Origin: Pleionea sediminis
GTDB lineage: Bacteria > Pseudomonadota > Gammaproteobacteria > Enterobacterales > Kangiellaceae
Assembly (NCBI RefSeq): GCF_007570825.1
Contig: NZ_SUNB01000001.1
Coordinates: forward strand, 806,001 to 870,000
Reading direction: 5' to 3'
DNA: 64,000 bases
Below the pieces are notes generated by a model, which saw nothing but the letters and a program-made list of their open reading frames with translations, made no database searches and had not been told where the DNA came from. Below, piece after piece: positions 1 to 9,737 of this stretch; positions within the stretch are counted from its first letter, which is position 1; the number at the start of each line of letters is the position of its first letter. The position numbers and the translations under genes are program-made.

Positions 1-1026
1 ATCGTTTTTAAACCAATACCACAACAACGCGACTATGTTGCTATGTGGTTTGAAGCCAGAAAAGAATTTGGTATTTCAGATTCAATGAATGTTGCACGTC
101 TGAACCTAAAGGATAACAGTGCGGTATGGCAGACTTTTCCTCATAGTAAGATGGATGGCTTAGGTGGCATGGCAACTCTCATGCGCAATGCCGGTTATCC
201 GAGTCGCCAGTTACCAAAGTCATCAGAAAAAGAAAAACCAAGTTTTTGGCAACTTATCAAACTATTATTTAAGCAACCTAAACCTCTCGCAGCAAAAACA
301 ATACGTTGGAAAAAAAGATACAATATAAGAAGCTCAACAGATGGTGAGATTGCGTACGATTTTCTCAGTTCCGATGAAACAAACAGAGTAAAAAAATTAG
401 CTCGAGCTAACCGAGTAACATTGAATCATTATGTATTATGGGCACTCAATAGAGCCATTGCGACTCATTTATTAGATGAATATCAAGATTATTACTGGTT
501 ATACCCAGTGAATCTTCGTGGCCCTTTAAATTTCAATACAGATATTTTCAACTACTCATCATCAATTAATCTTTGTGTTAATAACACTATGACACCCAAG
601 AAAATACAAGAGCGGGTTAAAGAACAGTTGAAAGCGAAGGCTTATTGGATTAACTGGTATATGGCCAACATAGGTCGATTGGTCGGCATGTGGGGCATTA
701 AAAAAATTTATCAATTCATTAGTAAACGACAATTTTTTGCCGGTTCATTTAGCTTTTTAGGGCAGTGGCCACTAAACGATCACGATAACCCACCTAAAAA
801 TCCCGATGAAATGTGGGTAACCTGCGGAATTGGAACTCGAAACTATCCAGTTTCAACAGGCGTTCTTTTGTGGTACGACCGATTATCGCTAGGAATCAAA
901 CTACATCCCAGTATTTGTAAAGATCATGAAATAACCAAGCAGTGCCTTTCAGATTGGAAGAAGTTATTACTCGAAGGTAGTGAACTCCAAAAAACAATCT
1001 CAGAAAGCCTTAAATATTCGCAGTAA
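1..1026 (+). CDS. Condensation/acyltransferase-superfamily protein, 5' end outside window
   Basis: The reading frame is open from base 1, so the true start lies upstream and 341 residues are visible. A His-x3-Asp-Gly motif (His codon at 142, in the context FPHSKMDG) matches the catalytic HHxxxDG signature of the CoA-dependent acyltransferase / condensation-domain superfamily, here with only the second His. The C-terminal half (SFSFLGQWPL, then a GVLLWYDRLSLGIKLHP stretch) also looks like the second lobe of that fold. Substrate cannot be told. It is 43 bp upstream of an RND adaptor and permease on the same strand, so it may modify or help export the same small molecule or lipid (inference). 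Confidence 0.6.
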   Translation: MVFKPIPQQRDYVAMWFEARKEFGISDSMNVARLNLKDNSAVWQTFPHSKMDGLGGMATLMRNAGYPSRQLPKSSEKEKPSFWQLIKLLFKQPKPLAAKTIRWKKRYNIRSSTDGEIAYDFLSSDETNRVKKLARANRVTLNHYVLWALNRAIATHLLDEYQDYYWLYPVNLRGPLNFNTDIFNYSSSINLCVNNTMTPKKIQERVKEQLKAKAYWINWYMANIGRLVGMWGIKKIYQFISKRQFFAGSFSFLGQWPLNDHDNPPKNPDEMWVTCGIGTRNYPVSTGVLLWYDRLSLGIKLHPSICKDHEITKQCLSDWKKLLLEGSELQKTISESLKYSQ

Positions 1027-1069
1027 ACAATAGGCTTTATTAACAATAGTTAAATATGTAGCAGTAGCA

Positions 1070-2716
1070 ATGAAAGATAATAATAAAATACTCGATGATG
1101 GTAGACAAGATACATCTGTACTAGAAACACCTAGCGATAGGAGTGAAAAAGAAAAAGCGGAAGATAATTATAGTCGCACTGATGAAATTAAAAGTCATCA
1201 CAAAACATTCTTGCATTTCATTATCGAAATTTTTTCAACGGCAATTAATTTATTGTCTTATTTAATTAACAAAGGGCAAATTAGCAATAACCATAGCTAC
1301 GATAATAAAGCGAACAACGCAAATATTTCGGATAAAGTTCAAGCCCCGAGAGAAGAGAAAGATAACGCATCCGTTATTCTAACTAAGTTAGATGCCCGTC
1401 ACTTTATTATAGCTACGGTCATTTTACTCGCAGGAATTATTACAGGCTGGTTACTGCTATCATTGGCGCCTCAAGCAGAAAAGCAAAAAGTTGAGCATAG
1501 AACTCCACTAATAGAAGCCATTGAAGTAGAGCAAGTTGCAAAACGAATTCCAATATACAGTCGAGGAACGGTCGAGCCCCGCACGCAACTCAACTTAATT
1601 AATGAGGTTGAAGGTCATGTCACTTACTTATCCGATAACCTGGAAAGTGGCAGAATCTTTAACAAAGGTGAATTACTTTTAACCATTGATCCAACTCGCT
1701 ATAAACTTGAAGTAACCAAAAAGCAAAGTGCAGTCGCTTCAGCAGAACTATTTCTGGAAAAAGCACGCGCGACAGCTAAAGTTGCACGCAAAGGAGCAAA
1801 AAGAAATGCTTCGGCTTACGCTTTGCATATTCCACAGCTGAATGAAGCAAAAGCAAAGCTTGCTGCAGCTGAAGCAGATTTAGAGGTTGCGAAACTTCAT
1901 CTGGAAAACACCCAGATAAAAGCACCGTTTTCAGGAAGGGTTAAACATAGCGACATCAATCTAGGTCAGTACGTAAATTCCGGCGCTCTAGTTGCCAGCA
2001 TCTATTCACTCGATGCAGCAGAAATTCGATTACCCATTTCGAATAAGCAAATTAAACTCATCGATCTACCCTGGTTTTATACAAATAATCCTTTACCAGC
2101 TCTGGAAGAGTCGAGCGACAACATTGCTGAAATAGAATCAACAAAAAAAAACTTGGACTTCGACAGAGAAAGTAATCCATCGGTAGAAATTGTTGGTCAG
2201 TTTGCTAATAAAGAATATCGTTGGCGAGGAGAAATAAAGCATGCCGAAGGGGGATTGGACGAAAACCAACTAATTTACTTAGTTGGACACGTTAAAGATC
2301 CGTATCGGAGAGATAAACAAAATCCCAACCGCCCGCCCTTAGAACCCGGTTTATTTGTTGAAGCTGAAATTGAGGGTAAGTTCTTTGATGCTATTTTTGA
2401 AATACCAAGAGAAGCTTTACATGGAAAAAACAAGGTCTGGTTAGTTGATGAGAATAATCGAGTGCTCGTCAATGAAGTCAATGTTATCTATCGAGGTCCT
2501 AAATACGCATATGTCCTTGACGGATTAAGCAATGAAGACAGACTGGTAATAACCAACCTGGATTATGTAGTAAACGGCATGGAAGTTCGCATCAATGATT
2601 CATCTCAAACAACTCAGTGGAGTCAATCAGGTGTCGCTGGGCAACCGTTGGATAAAAGTTTACAAGAAGAGACGTCGCCTAAAAAAGATACTTTAAGAAA
2701 CATGAGTCGACGCTGA
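1070..2716 (+). CDS. RND efflux periplasmic adaptor (membrane fusion protein) with long cytoplasmic N-terminus
   Basis: HlyD/AcrA-type adaptor linking an inner-membrane RND pump to an outer-membrane channel. A single membrane anchor lies at about residues 111-133. After it come a lipoyl-like half (around GTVEPRTQLNLINEVEG), a short coiled-coil hairpin (about 210-280, rich in Ala/Lys/Glu), the second lipoyl half (TQIKAPFSGRV) and beta-barrel domains. At 548 residues it is longer than the usual 350-420. The excess is a polar N-terminal extension of about 110 residues before the anchor and a charged insert near residues 345-365. The stop is one base before the permease start, so the two are translated together. 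Confidence 0.88.
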   Translation: MKDNNKILDDGRQDTSVLETPSDRSEKEKAEDNYSRTDEIKSHHKTFLHFIIEIFSTAINLLSYLINKGQISNNHSYDNKANNANISDKVQAPREEKDNASVILTKLDARHFIIATVILLAGIITGWLLLSLAPQAEKQKVEHRTPLIEAIEVEQVAKRIPIYSRGTVEPRTQLNLINEVEGHVTYLSDNLESGRIFNKGELLLTIDPTRYKLEVTKKQSAVASAELFLEKARATAKVARKGAKRNASAYALHIPQLNEAKAKLAAAEADLEVAKLHLENTQIKAPFSGRVKHSDINLGQYVNSGALVASIYSLDAAEIRLPISNKQIKLIDLPWFYTNNPLPALEESSDNIAEIESTKKNLDFDRESNPSVEIVGQFANKEYRWRGEIKHAEGGLDENQLIYLVGHVKDPYRRDKQNPNRPPLEPGLFVEAEIEGKFFDAIFEIPREALHGKNKVWLVDENNRVLVNEVNVIYRGPKYAYVLDGLSNEDRLVITNLDYVVNGMEVRINDSSQTTQWSQSGVAGQPLDKSLQEETSPKKDTLRNMSRR

Positions 2717-2717
2717 A

Positions 2718-5700
2718 ATGAATCGATTAATTATTTGGTTTGCTAAGAACTCTGTCGCCGCTAATGTTTTAATGATTCTCATATTAGTAATGGGATATTT
2801 GTCGATTCCCAATACCAAAAAGGAATTAATTCCTAACGTATCTCTAGAAAGAATAGCTATTCAAACACTTTATCCTGGTGCATCCCCTTTTGAAGTCGAG
2901 AAATCGGTTTGTAAACGAATCGAGTCGGCTATTTACGATATCGAGGGCATGATTGACTTAACAACTCAGGCTCAAAAAGGCTCATGTAATATTCAGCTTG
3001 ATGTAGATTTTGGTTATGATACACGCATTATTCTAGAAGAAGTTAAAGCCAGAGTTGGCGGGGTGAGTGGCTTTCCACCGGAGGTTCAACGTCCAATAAT
3101 TAAAGAGCTCAAAGTACGAAACCGAGTTGCTACTTTAATAATCAGTGGCGATGCTGAGGAGTGGGTACTAAAAAAAATCGCTTCCAGAATCAGAGATGAT
3201 TTGCTCGATAGTCCATTAATTTCCGTAGTCGACTTGGAGAACGTTCGACCTTATGAAGTATCGGTACAAGTCACCGAATCATCGTTACAGCAATATGGCT
3301 TGAGCCTTTCCGAAGTAGCAACAATTATTAAAAACTCTTCGCAGAATATGCCCGGCGGTACACTGAATACTGCAGCTGGCGATGTATTAATTCAAACCGA
3401 AGGAAAAGTAGAAACGGCGAATGGCTTCGACTCTATTATACTTCGCTCAAAACCCGATGGAGGACGTTTATTGCTGTCCGACTTAGCTACTGTCGTTGAT
3501 GGCTTTGAGTATGGAAATACACATGCCACTTTCAATGGTAAGCCTGCGGTGTCGTTAGAAATCTATCGAGTCGGAAAACAAAATATCGTTGATGTTGCAC
3601 AAGTTATTCAAAATTATGTTGCAGAACCGACAAGCTATATACCACCAGGTATTTCCCTGTATATTTGGCAAGATGACTCTAAACATTTTGAGGGACGAAC
3701 CCAACTATTAATAAATAATGCTTTGCAAGGATTGTGCTTATTATTTCTAACCCTTATGTTGTTTTTACACTGGCGTGTTTCTTTTTGGGTAAGCGTTGGA
3801 ATTCCAATTGCATTTATGGGCGCCTTTTGGTTCTTACCCAATTTTGGAGGATCAATTAATGTTATTTCATTATTTGCATTTATCTTGGTTCTCGGTATTG
3901 TTGTAGATGATGCGATTATTGTTGGAGAAAGCGTTTTCTCACAACAAAGGTCAGGCCTTACCGGAGTCGACGCAGCGATAACAGGCACGAAAAAAGTTTC
4001 TAAACCAATCACCTTCGCTGTTCTAACCACGATTATAGCCTTTATTCCTCTACTCTACCTGCCCGGCCCAGAAGGCAAGTTAATGCAGGTTATACCCATT
4101 GTGGTGATTTCCACCCTTATTTTTTCACTAGTAGAATCCTTATTAATTTTACCTGCTCATCTAGCCCACAGTCGCATTACTCAAGCTGGTTACGAAAATA
4201 AAAACACCAAATATCAAAAGCTCTTCTCTGAAGGCCTCGAGAAATTCGTTGAACGATGTTATCGACCATTCTTAACGTTTGTTTTGCGTTGGAACTTGGC
4301 TGCTATCACAGCTTTTATCGCTATTTTTATTGTCGCTATTTCTCTTTTAACAGGAGGATGGTTAAAAATGGTCCTCTTCTCTGAAATTGAAGCCGATGTC
4401 GCCGTTGCGTCGGTAGGATTTGCAGAGGGAACACCTGCAGAGGTAACTCAGCAAGCGGTCAATAAAATTGAGCAAGCGGCAATCTTATTATCACAAGAGC
4501 TCGAAGAAGAGTTCGGAGAGAAACAAATCAATCAAATATTAGCGGTTATTGCTCCGAGAGTTAAAACTTCAAATGCGAACTCACAGAACCAAGAACACAA
4601 AGGCAGAGTTTCAATTGAATTTGTTGACAGTGAAAAAAGAAAGATTGCAGGTAAAGAATTGCTTAGACGTTGGCGTAACTTAGTTGGTGATATAAATGGA
4701 GCACTAGAACTTCGCTTTGAATCAAACTTGAATAATCCCATTCCCGATTTAGCCATCAACTTTTACGGAGACAATTTAAATACTTTGAAAACGGTAGCAG
4801 AAGACTTTAAATCGCAAATGATTAAACATCGCGGTGTTTATGAAGTTAGAGACTCCTTACAGTCCGGAAGAAAGCAAGTCACCATACAATTACTTCCTGT
4901 AGCTCGAGATCTTGGGCTAACATTAAATGACCTGGGCAATCAGGTACAACAAGCTTTTCATGGGATTGAGGTACAAAGTTTTTATCGCGGAGAAGATGAA
5001 GTAAAAGTGATGGTTCGGTATCCCGATAGTGCAAGAGGGTCACTCTGGCACCTTGAAAATATGCATATAAGATTAACCGATGGTTCAACAACGCCTTTAC
5101 TTCATGTCGCAGAGGTAACCGATGGAACAGGAGCTCCCACCATTCAGCGAATCGATAGAAAGAGAGTGGTAACCGTATCGGCATTCGTTGATAACAACAT
5201 TACATCAGCCGCGAAAGTAATGAAGCAACTAGAGCAATCCACATTGACAAATTTATCGGTTGACTACCCTGGCGTGCGCTGGGGAATTACGGGAAAACAA
5301 AAGTCAATTAAAGAATTTTTCGCATCAATGGGACAAAGCTATTCATTTGCATTAATTATTATGTACCTTTTAATGGCTGTACTTTTTGGGTCTTACTCAC
5401 AACCACTCATGGTGATGTATGCGATTCCTTTTGGTATTGTGGGCTCACTACTCGGACATTGGATTACCGGCGTCGACGTAACACTTTGGTCTTTTGTTGG
5501 TATGATTGCCGTAAGCGGCGTTGTTGTGAATGACAACCTGGTTCTCGTAGACTTTATTAATGAAAAACGTCGAGAGGGCGTATCTATAATAGAATCCATT
5601 AAAGAAGCCGGTGCCGCACGCTTTCGCCCTATCATTCTGACGTCATTAACCACCTTTGTGGGTTTAATGCCAATCATTCTTGAGACCAGTGTTCAAGCTC

Positions 5701-6029
5701 AATTCTTAATTCCGATGGCAGTATCTTTATCATTTGGCGTTCTATTTGCCACATTTATTAGTTTGATATTAGTTCCGTCAGCATATTTAACCTTAGATCA
5801 ACTGAACAAAGCATTTCAGAGGCTTCATCATAAACTACGTTTACTCTTTAAGGTTCACCAAGACTGGGATATCGATATAGAACAAGCATATGAAGAAGGA
5901 TTTCGCGCCGGAATGAGCAACAAACCATTGCACACTCCCCCGTTTAAAAATGATGTGATCGCCGCCAGTTGGGAAGCCGGTTGGAACGATGGATATTACT
6001 CTCGGAAAGGCTTACAACCGGAAGGATAA
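2718..6029 (+). CDS. RND family efflux permease (AcrB/HAE-1 type) with RMF-like C-terminal tail
   Basis: Proton-driven inner-membrane exporter of 1103 residues. It has the N-terminal helix (FAKNSVAANVLMILILVMGYL), two large periplasmic loops and 12 predicted membrane helices. TM4 carries the family Asp pair in VLGIVVDDAIIVGE. Typical members end near residue 1040. Here the last 55 residues (from about 1049) form an extra hydrophilic domain whose spacing of Ala, Gly and Trp residues resembles ribosome modulation factor (see separate entry and finding). The preceding adaptor ends one base upstream. Narrow substrate cannot be inferred; the divergence from AcrB and the acyltransferase neighbour argue against calling it a named drug pump. 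Confidence 0.92.
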   Translation: MNRLIIWFAKNSVAANVLMILILVMGYLSIPNTKKELIPNVSLERIAIQTLYPGASPFEVEKSVCKRIESAIYDIEGMIDLTTQAQKGSCNIQLDVDFGYDTRIILEEVKARVGGVSGFPPEVQRPIIKELKVRNRVATLIISGDAEEWVLKKIASRIRDDLLDSPLISVVDLENVRPYEVSVQVTESSLQQYGLSLSEVATIIKNSSQNMPGGTLNTAAGDVLIQTEGKVETANGFDSIILRSKPDGGRLLLSDLATVVDGFEYGNTHATFNGKPAVSLEIYRVGKQNIVDVAQVIQNYVAEPTSYIPPGISLYIWQDDSKHFEGRTQLLINNALQGLCLLFLTLMLFLHWRVSFWVSVGIPIAFMGAFWFLPNFGGSINVISLFAFILVLGIVVDDAIIVGESVFSQQRSGLTGVDAAITGTKKVSKPITFAVLTTIIAFIPLLYLPGPEGKLMQVIPIVVISTLIFSLVESLLILPAHLAHSRITQAGYENKNTKYQKLFSEGLEKFVERCYRPFLTFVLRWNLAAITAFIAIFIVAISLLTGGWLKMVLFSEIEADVAVASVGFAEGTPAEVTQQAVNKIEQAAILLSQELEEEFGEKQINQILAVIAPRVKTSNANSQNQEHKGRVSIEFVDSEKRKIAGKELLRRWRNLVGDINGALELRFESNLNNPIPDLAINFYGDNLNTLKTVAEDFKSQMIKHRGVYEVRDSLQSGRKQVTIQLLPVARDLGLTLNDLGNQVQQAFHGIEVQSFYRGEDEVKVMVRYPDSARGSLWHLENMHIRLTDGSTTPLLHVAEVTDGTGAPTIQRIDRKRVVTVSAFVDNNITSAAKVMKQLEQSTLTNLSVDYPGVRWGITGKQKSIKEFFASMGQSYSFALIIMYLLMAVLFGSYSQPLMVMYAIPFGIVGSLLGHWITGVDVTLWSFVGMIAVSGVVVNDNLVLVDFINEKRREGVSIIESIKEAGAARFRPIILTSLTTFVGLMPIILETSVQAQFLIPMAVSLSFGVLFATFISLILVPSAYLTLDQLNKAFQRLHHKLRLLFKVHQDWDIDIEQAYEEGFRAGMSNKPLHTPPFKNDVIAASWEAGWNDGYYSRKGLQPEG
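5886..5993 (+). other. RMF-like domain encoded at the 3' end of the RND permease gene
   Basis: Residues about 1057-1092 of the permease align without gaps to the core of E. coli ribosome modulation factor as I remember it. Shared positions include the first Ala, the Gly-x2-Ala-Gly-type motif (GFRAG against GYQAG), a Pro followed by an aromatic residue (PF against PY), and Trp-x2-Gly-Trp (WEAGW against WLGGW). About 8 of 36 positions are identical, all at the family's hallmark sites. The alignment is by eye. Confidence 0.5.
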
Positions 6030-6112
6030 TATCTATAAAGAAACAACTCGATTTTAATTGATAAATTACAAACGTAAAAAATGAGAGATGTGGTTTGAGA
6101 ACTTAATACCAT

Positions 6113-6562
6113 TCACAGCCATATAATTACTAGCTCAAGCAAATGTAAAACGACAACCGTATATGTCAACTGCTTCCTGAGATCGAGATACCACTCACTG
6201 GTCCAATCCGAGTTAAAACTTAGAACTTCAAGCCTCCAAATTAGCCAAAATCCCGATCCAAGTGCAGCTAAAGCCATGGGTATGTACAAGTTGGAAAGCA
6301 AAACACCGACAAAAGCAAGCAATGCAAAACAGTTGGACATGAGCAATAAACGTTTACGCTGAGTTCTATTTTCTTGTTCATAAATTCTCCCCCACAACGC
6401 ACCCGACAAAAAAGCCAAGATAGTTCCACTGTAAACTAAGAAGACGAAAGGTGGGTAAAAGCCTAGAAAACTTGATTGTTGAAAAGTATACCAAACCGAA
6501 ATAATAAACGGTAAAACGCCCAACCAACCCAATATTTTTGCGGTAGAAGACGTAGTCGACAT
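6113..6562 (-). CDS. DUF3429 family membrane protein
   Basis: Small inner-membrane protein of 149 residues with about four to five hydrophobic helices. The motifs LGWLGVLPFIISV near the N-terminus and YSGTILAFLSGALWG in the middle are typical of DUF3429 proteins, which have no known function. I chose the ATG at 6562 over a TTG two codons upstream because an AAAGG sits about 10 bases before the ATG. It is divergent from the photolyase cluster, and DUF3429 genes often lie near photolyases in proteobacteria (from memory), so a shared regulator is possible. Confidence 0.8.
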   Translation of the reverse strand: MSTTSSTAKILGWLGVLPFIISVWYTFQQSSFLGFYPPFVFLVYSGTILAFLSGALWGRIYEQENRTQRKRLLLMSNCFALLAFVGVLLSNLYIPMALAALGSGFWLIWRLEVLSFNSDWTSEWYLDLRKQLTYTVVVLHLLELVIIWL

Positions 6563-6600
6563 CAGCAAGAGACCTTTAATGAACGATTGTTAAATAAAAG

Positions 6601-6627
6601 TTAGACAATATTGCATACTAAGTCTAA
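6601..6627. promoter_or_regulatory. Inverted repeat in the DUF3429 / Cry-DASH divergent promoter region
   Basis: The 6-bp arms TTAGAC and GTCTAA are separated by 15 bases. The site lies between two divergent genes, about 40 bp from the DUF3429 start and 110 bp from the Cry-DASH start. It could be an operator for the light-response cluster, but six-base arms can arise by chance. Confidence 0.25.
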
Positions 6628-6737
6628 GTACTACGTACCAAAAGTCGTATTAGAGCGTAAACTGCACTTATAAAGTCGACAAAATCCATAAAAATACAAA
6701 ATGCGACTCAATACCCCCGTCGAAAACAGGCTGAAAT

Positions 6738-8072
6738 GTGAAAGATATATCGATACTTTGGTTTAACAATGATTTAAGAATTAGAGATAATCTCAGTGCT
6801 TTACGCGCTTCGGACAGCTCCTTCCCGTTAATTTGCCTCTTTTGTTTCGATCCGAGTTGGCTTAAACCTAACCGACTGAATAGCGCATCTTTAGGCTCGC
6901 ATAGACACCATTTTCTTATTGAAAGTCTGAGTTCACTCAACGCTCAACTCAATTTATTGGGTCAGCACCTCGTTGTCGAATTTGATCATCCTGAAAGGAG
7001 CTTTTCAAAACTTAATGAAATGTACAACATTAAAGAAATCTTTCATAGTGTTTATCCAGGATATAATGAACGCAAAACTCTTAGCAGAGTCAAAAAACAA
7101 CTTACAGAAGCTCGATTTATTGGCAGTCATACACACACACTATTTGAACTTGATGATTTACCATTTGACCTTGAGCACCTTCCTTCAACTTTTTCAAAAT
7201 TCAGAAAAACTGTAGAAGAGAGTATGTTGAGAAACCCTATGCAAGCTCCCAATTACTTACCACCATCACCGATCCCAGCAGAGAGCAAACACAATAAAAT
7301 CCCCTTACCGAAAGAGAAAAAAACAACATCTATGGAAGGGGGTGAACAAGCCGCTTGGCAACGGGTTAGTAACTTTTTTTCGAGTAACGCTCCTCTAACT
7401 TACAAGGATACTCGCAATAAACTTGATGGCGATTTTTACGCAACGAAATTTTCGCCTTGGTTAGCACTTGGCTGCATTTCTGCCAGGCAAATTATTAAAG
7501 AATTACGTACCTTCGAATCAAACCACAAAGCTAACGAGTCAACATACTGGATATATTTTGAATTGTTATGGCGTGAATATTTTCAATGGTATGCCTACTG
7601 TCACAAAGAAAAATTATTTCAAAAAGGAGGCATTACAAACCAAAATTGTCGACAGTGCTTTTATGGCGAGCGTTTTCAAAGATGGTGTTATGGCAACACA
7701 CCTTATCCGCTGGTTAATGCCTGTATGAAACAACTCAATGCAACCGGATTTATGTCGAATAGAGGTCGTCAAATTGCTGCCAGTGCCTTAATTTATGAAT
7801 TCAATATCGATTGGCGATTTGGCGCCGCTTATTTTGAACAACAACTCATAGACTATGATGTCGCCTCAAACTGGGGGAACTGGCAATACATTGCAGGCGT
7901 TGGTGCAGACCCCAAAGGGGGCCGACGATTCAATCAAGAAAAGCAACAACAGATTTACGATCCCGAAGAAGAATTTATTAATCAATGGCGAGGAAATGTT
8001 TTTGATGGCCAGCTAGATTCGGTGGATGCTGCTGACTGGCCAATTTTCACCGTGGATGAAAAGCAAAAATGA
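6738..8072 (+). CDS. DASH-type cryptochrome / single-strand DNA photolyase
   Basis: FAD- and probably folate-binding flavoprotein of 444 residues that repairs cyclobutane pyrimidine dimers, mainly in single-stranded DNA, in the Cry-DASH family. The N-terminal photolyase alpha/beta domain starts with [13 protein letters not shown]. The FAD-binding domain carries [40 protein letters not shown] and the DASH-typical ending [18 protein letters not shown] followed by [10 protein letters not shown]. The start is GTG at 6738; an overlapping ATG at 6736 runs straight into a stop, so GTG is preferred. The next gene overlaps by four bases (ATGA). It is first in a five-gene operon. Confidence 0.92.
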   Translation: MKDISILWFNNDLRIRDNLSALRASDSSFPLICLFCFDPSWLKPNRLNSASLGSHRHHFLIESLSSLNAQLNLLGQHLVVEFDHPERSFSKLNEMYNIKEIFHSVYPGYNERKTLSRVKKQLTEARFIGSHTHTLFELDDLPFDLEHLPSTFSKFRKTVEESMLRNPMQAPNYLPPSPIPAESKHNKIPLPKEKKTTSMEGGEQAAWQRVSNFFSSNAPLTYKDTRNKLDGDFYATKFSPWLALGCISARQIIKELRTFESNHKANESTYWIYFELLWREYFQWYAYCHKEKLFQKGGITNQNCRQCFYGERFQRWCYGNTPYPLVNACMKQLNATGFMSNRGRQIAASALIYEFNIDWRFGAAYFEQQLIDYDVASNWGNWQYIAGVGADPKGGRRFNQEKQQQIYDPEEEFINQWRGNVFDGQLDSVDAADWPIFTVDEKQK

Positions 8073-9565
8073 ACACATCCAAAGTCGGTATTGTTTGGTT
8101 TAAACGCGATTTAAGATTAGCCGATCACTCTCCCATTCAACATGCCTTAGAAGAAAATAACCATATCATTTTTATCTACAACTTCGAGCCTATGTTACTC
8201 AACGATCCTCATTTTGATGAACGCCACTGGCGATTCGTATGGGAATCGCTTGATAATCTCGATCAGCATTTAACCGCTCACAATACAACCGTTAAAAGAA
8301 CGTCATTACCCATGCTTGATTTGCTAACGCTTTTAAAGCAACACTATTCAAGTTTCACTTTGTATAGCCATCAAGAAGTGGGTTTACTGAATACTTATCA
8401 GCGAGATCAGATGGTTAGTCAATGGTGTCATCAGAATAAAATTCGATGGCATGAGTCTCAATATGCGGCTGTCATTCGCGGAGCTAAAAGTCGAGAAAAC
8501 TGGGACAGCGATTGGGATAAGCGGATGAGAGCAGCACAATACACTTCAAAGTTAACCCGCATAAATCCAATACAATGCGACTTTATTCCAGACTTTGAAG
8601 CGCCAGAAAGCTGGAGTCATGCTTCGCACTTATTTCAAAAAGGCGGCATCGATATTGCTCACGACATCTTAGCAAGCTTTTTCACTGAACGAGGGAAAAA
8701 GTACCGAGGTTCAATATCGAGCCCCAGTTTAAGTCGGAAATTTTGCTCTAGATTGTCGCCTTATTTAGCATTTGGTAATTTAAGTTTGCGACAGGTTTAT
8801 CATTATCTACTAAATCATTGGAATAAACCGGGATGGCGCTCGGCTTTATCTGCATTCAGTTCACGTTTGCATTGGCACAGTCATTTTATTCAAAAGCTAG
8901 AGTCAGCCCCCAATATGGAAGCCACTCCTGTAAACATTGCCTATAAAGATTTTCCATACCGTAACGATGACAATGTCAACTCCGATATTAAACGATGGCT
9001 TTCAGGTGCAACTGGATTTCCTCTCGTTGATGCTTGCATGCGCTGCTTGAATCATACTGGCTACATCAATTTTAGAATGCGAGCCATGTTAGTTAGTTTT
9101 GTCACACATCATTTAAATATACATTGGCAAAAAGCCGCCATCCCTCTTGCACGTCTTTTTTTAGATTTTGAGCCGGGAATTCACTACCCTCAAGTTCAAA
9201 TGCAAGCTTCTGTTACTGGGATCAACACCATACGACTTTACAATCCGGTTAAGCAATCTCGCGAGCAAGATCCTGAGGGAGACTTTATTAAACAGTGGTG
9301 CCCAGAGTTATCGTCTCTCCCCATAGAGTTTATTCACACTCCTTGGTTGATACCTCCAATAGAGGCCCAGTTTATGGATTTTAAGCTCGGTGAAACCTAT
9401 CCTTTTCCGATGATTGATATTGAACAAGCGGCAAAAGTAGCGCGTAAGAGATTGTGGCAATTTCGTTCTCGAGAAGATGTTAAGAAAAATATCCCAGAGA
9501 TACTAACTCGCCATGTAAGACCAGATAAAAATAAAGCAACAAAGAAAGTACAGTCGAATGCATAA
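8069..9565 (+). CDS. Cryptochrome/photolyase family flavoprotein (FAD-binding domain 7)
   Basis: Second, divergent photolyase-family protein of 498 residues. It has an N-terminal Rossmann-like antenna domain ([17 protein letters not shown]) and a C-terminal FAD domain with [45 protein letters not shown] and a His-rich stretch ([10 protein letters not shown]). The DASH ending is replaced by [27 protein letters not shown]. This resembles a bacterial clade usually annotated as deoxyribodipyrimidine photolyase or cryptochrome whose substrate is less certain. It starts within the stop of the Cry-DASH gene (ATGA overlap), and the following DUF2256 gene starts eight bases before its stop, showing tight co-translation. 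Confidence 0.85.
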   Translation: MNTSKVGIVWFKRDLRLADHSPIQHALEENNHIIFIYNFEPMLLNDPHFDERHWRFVWESLDNLDQHLTAHNTTVKRTSLPMLDLLTLLKQHYSSFTLYSHQEVGLLNTYQRDQMVSQWCHQNKIRWHESQYAAVIRGAKSRENWDSDWDKRMRAAQYTSKLTRINPIQCDFIPDFEAPESWSHASHLFQKGGIDIAHDILASFFTERGKKYRGSISSPSLSRKFCSRLSPYLAFGNLSLRQVYHYLLNHWNKPGWRSALSAFSSRLHWHSHFIQKLESAPNMEATPVNIAYKDFPYRNDDNVNSDIKRWLSGATGFPLVDACMRCLNHTGYINFRMRAMLVSFVTHHLNIHWQKAAIPLARLFLDFEPGIHYPQVQMQASVTGINTIRLYNPVKQSREQDPEGDFIKQWCPELSSLPIEFIHTPWLIPPIEAQFMDFKLGETYPFPMIDIEQAAKVARKRLWQFRSREDVKKNIPEILTRHVRPDKNKATKKVQSNA

Positions 9566-9737
9566 GAAATTAAAGCTACCCAAAAAGATATGTCTTGTTT
9601 GCCACCGTCCTTTTGAGTGGCGAAAAAAGTGGTCAAAATGCTGGGACGACGTTCTATATTGCTCAAAACGCTGCAGAAATAATAGCAGTAAACTCGGTTC
9701 CAAAATACATCCTAGTTTCTCAAAAGAGAGTAAGTAA
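9558..9737 (+). CDS. DUF2256 zinc-ribbon-like small protein
   Basis: A 59-residue protein easily missed because of its size. It overlaps the previous photolyase stop by 8 bases and the next photolyase start in a TAATG junction. The sequence has Cys-x2-Cys at residues 12/15, then RPFEWRKKW, Cys28-Trp-Asp, Cys35 and Cys39 (YCSKRCR). This is the DUF2256 signature of a small, basic, probably zinc-binding protein. Function is unknown. The family is known to sit next to photolyases in proteobacteria. The arrangement implies stoichiometric co-expression with the flanking photolyases; a DNA-binding or FeS/flavin assembly role is speculation. Confidence 0.88.
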   Translation: MHKKLKLPKKICLVCHRPFEWRKKWSKCWDDVLYCSKRCRNNSSKLGSKIHPSFSKESK

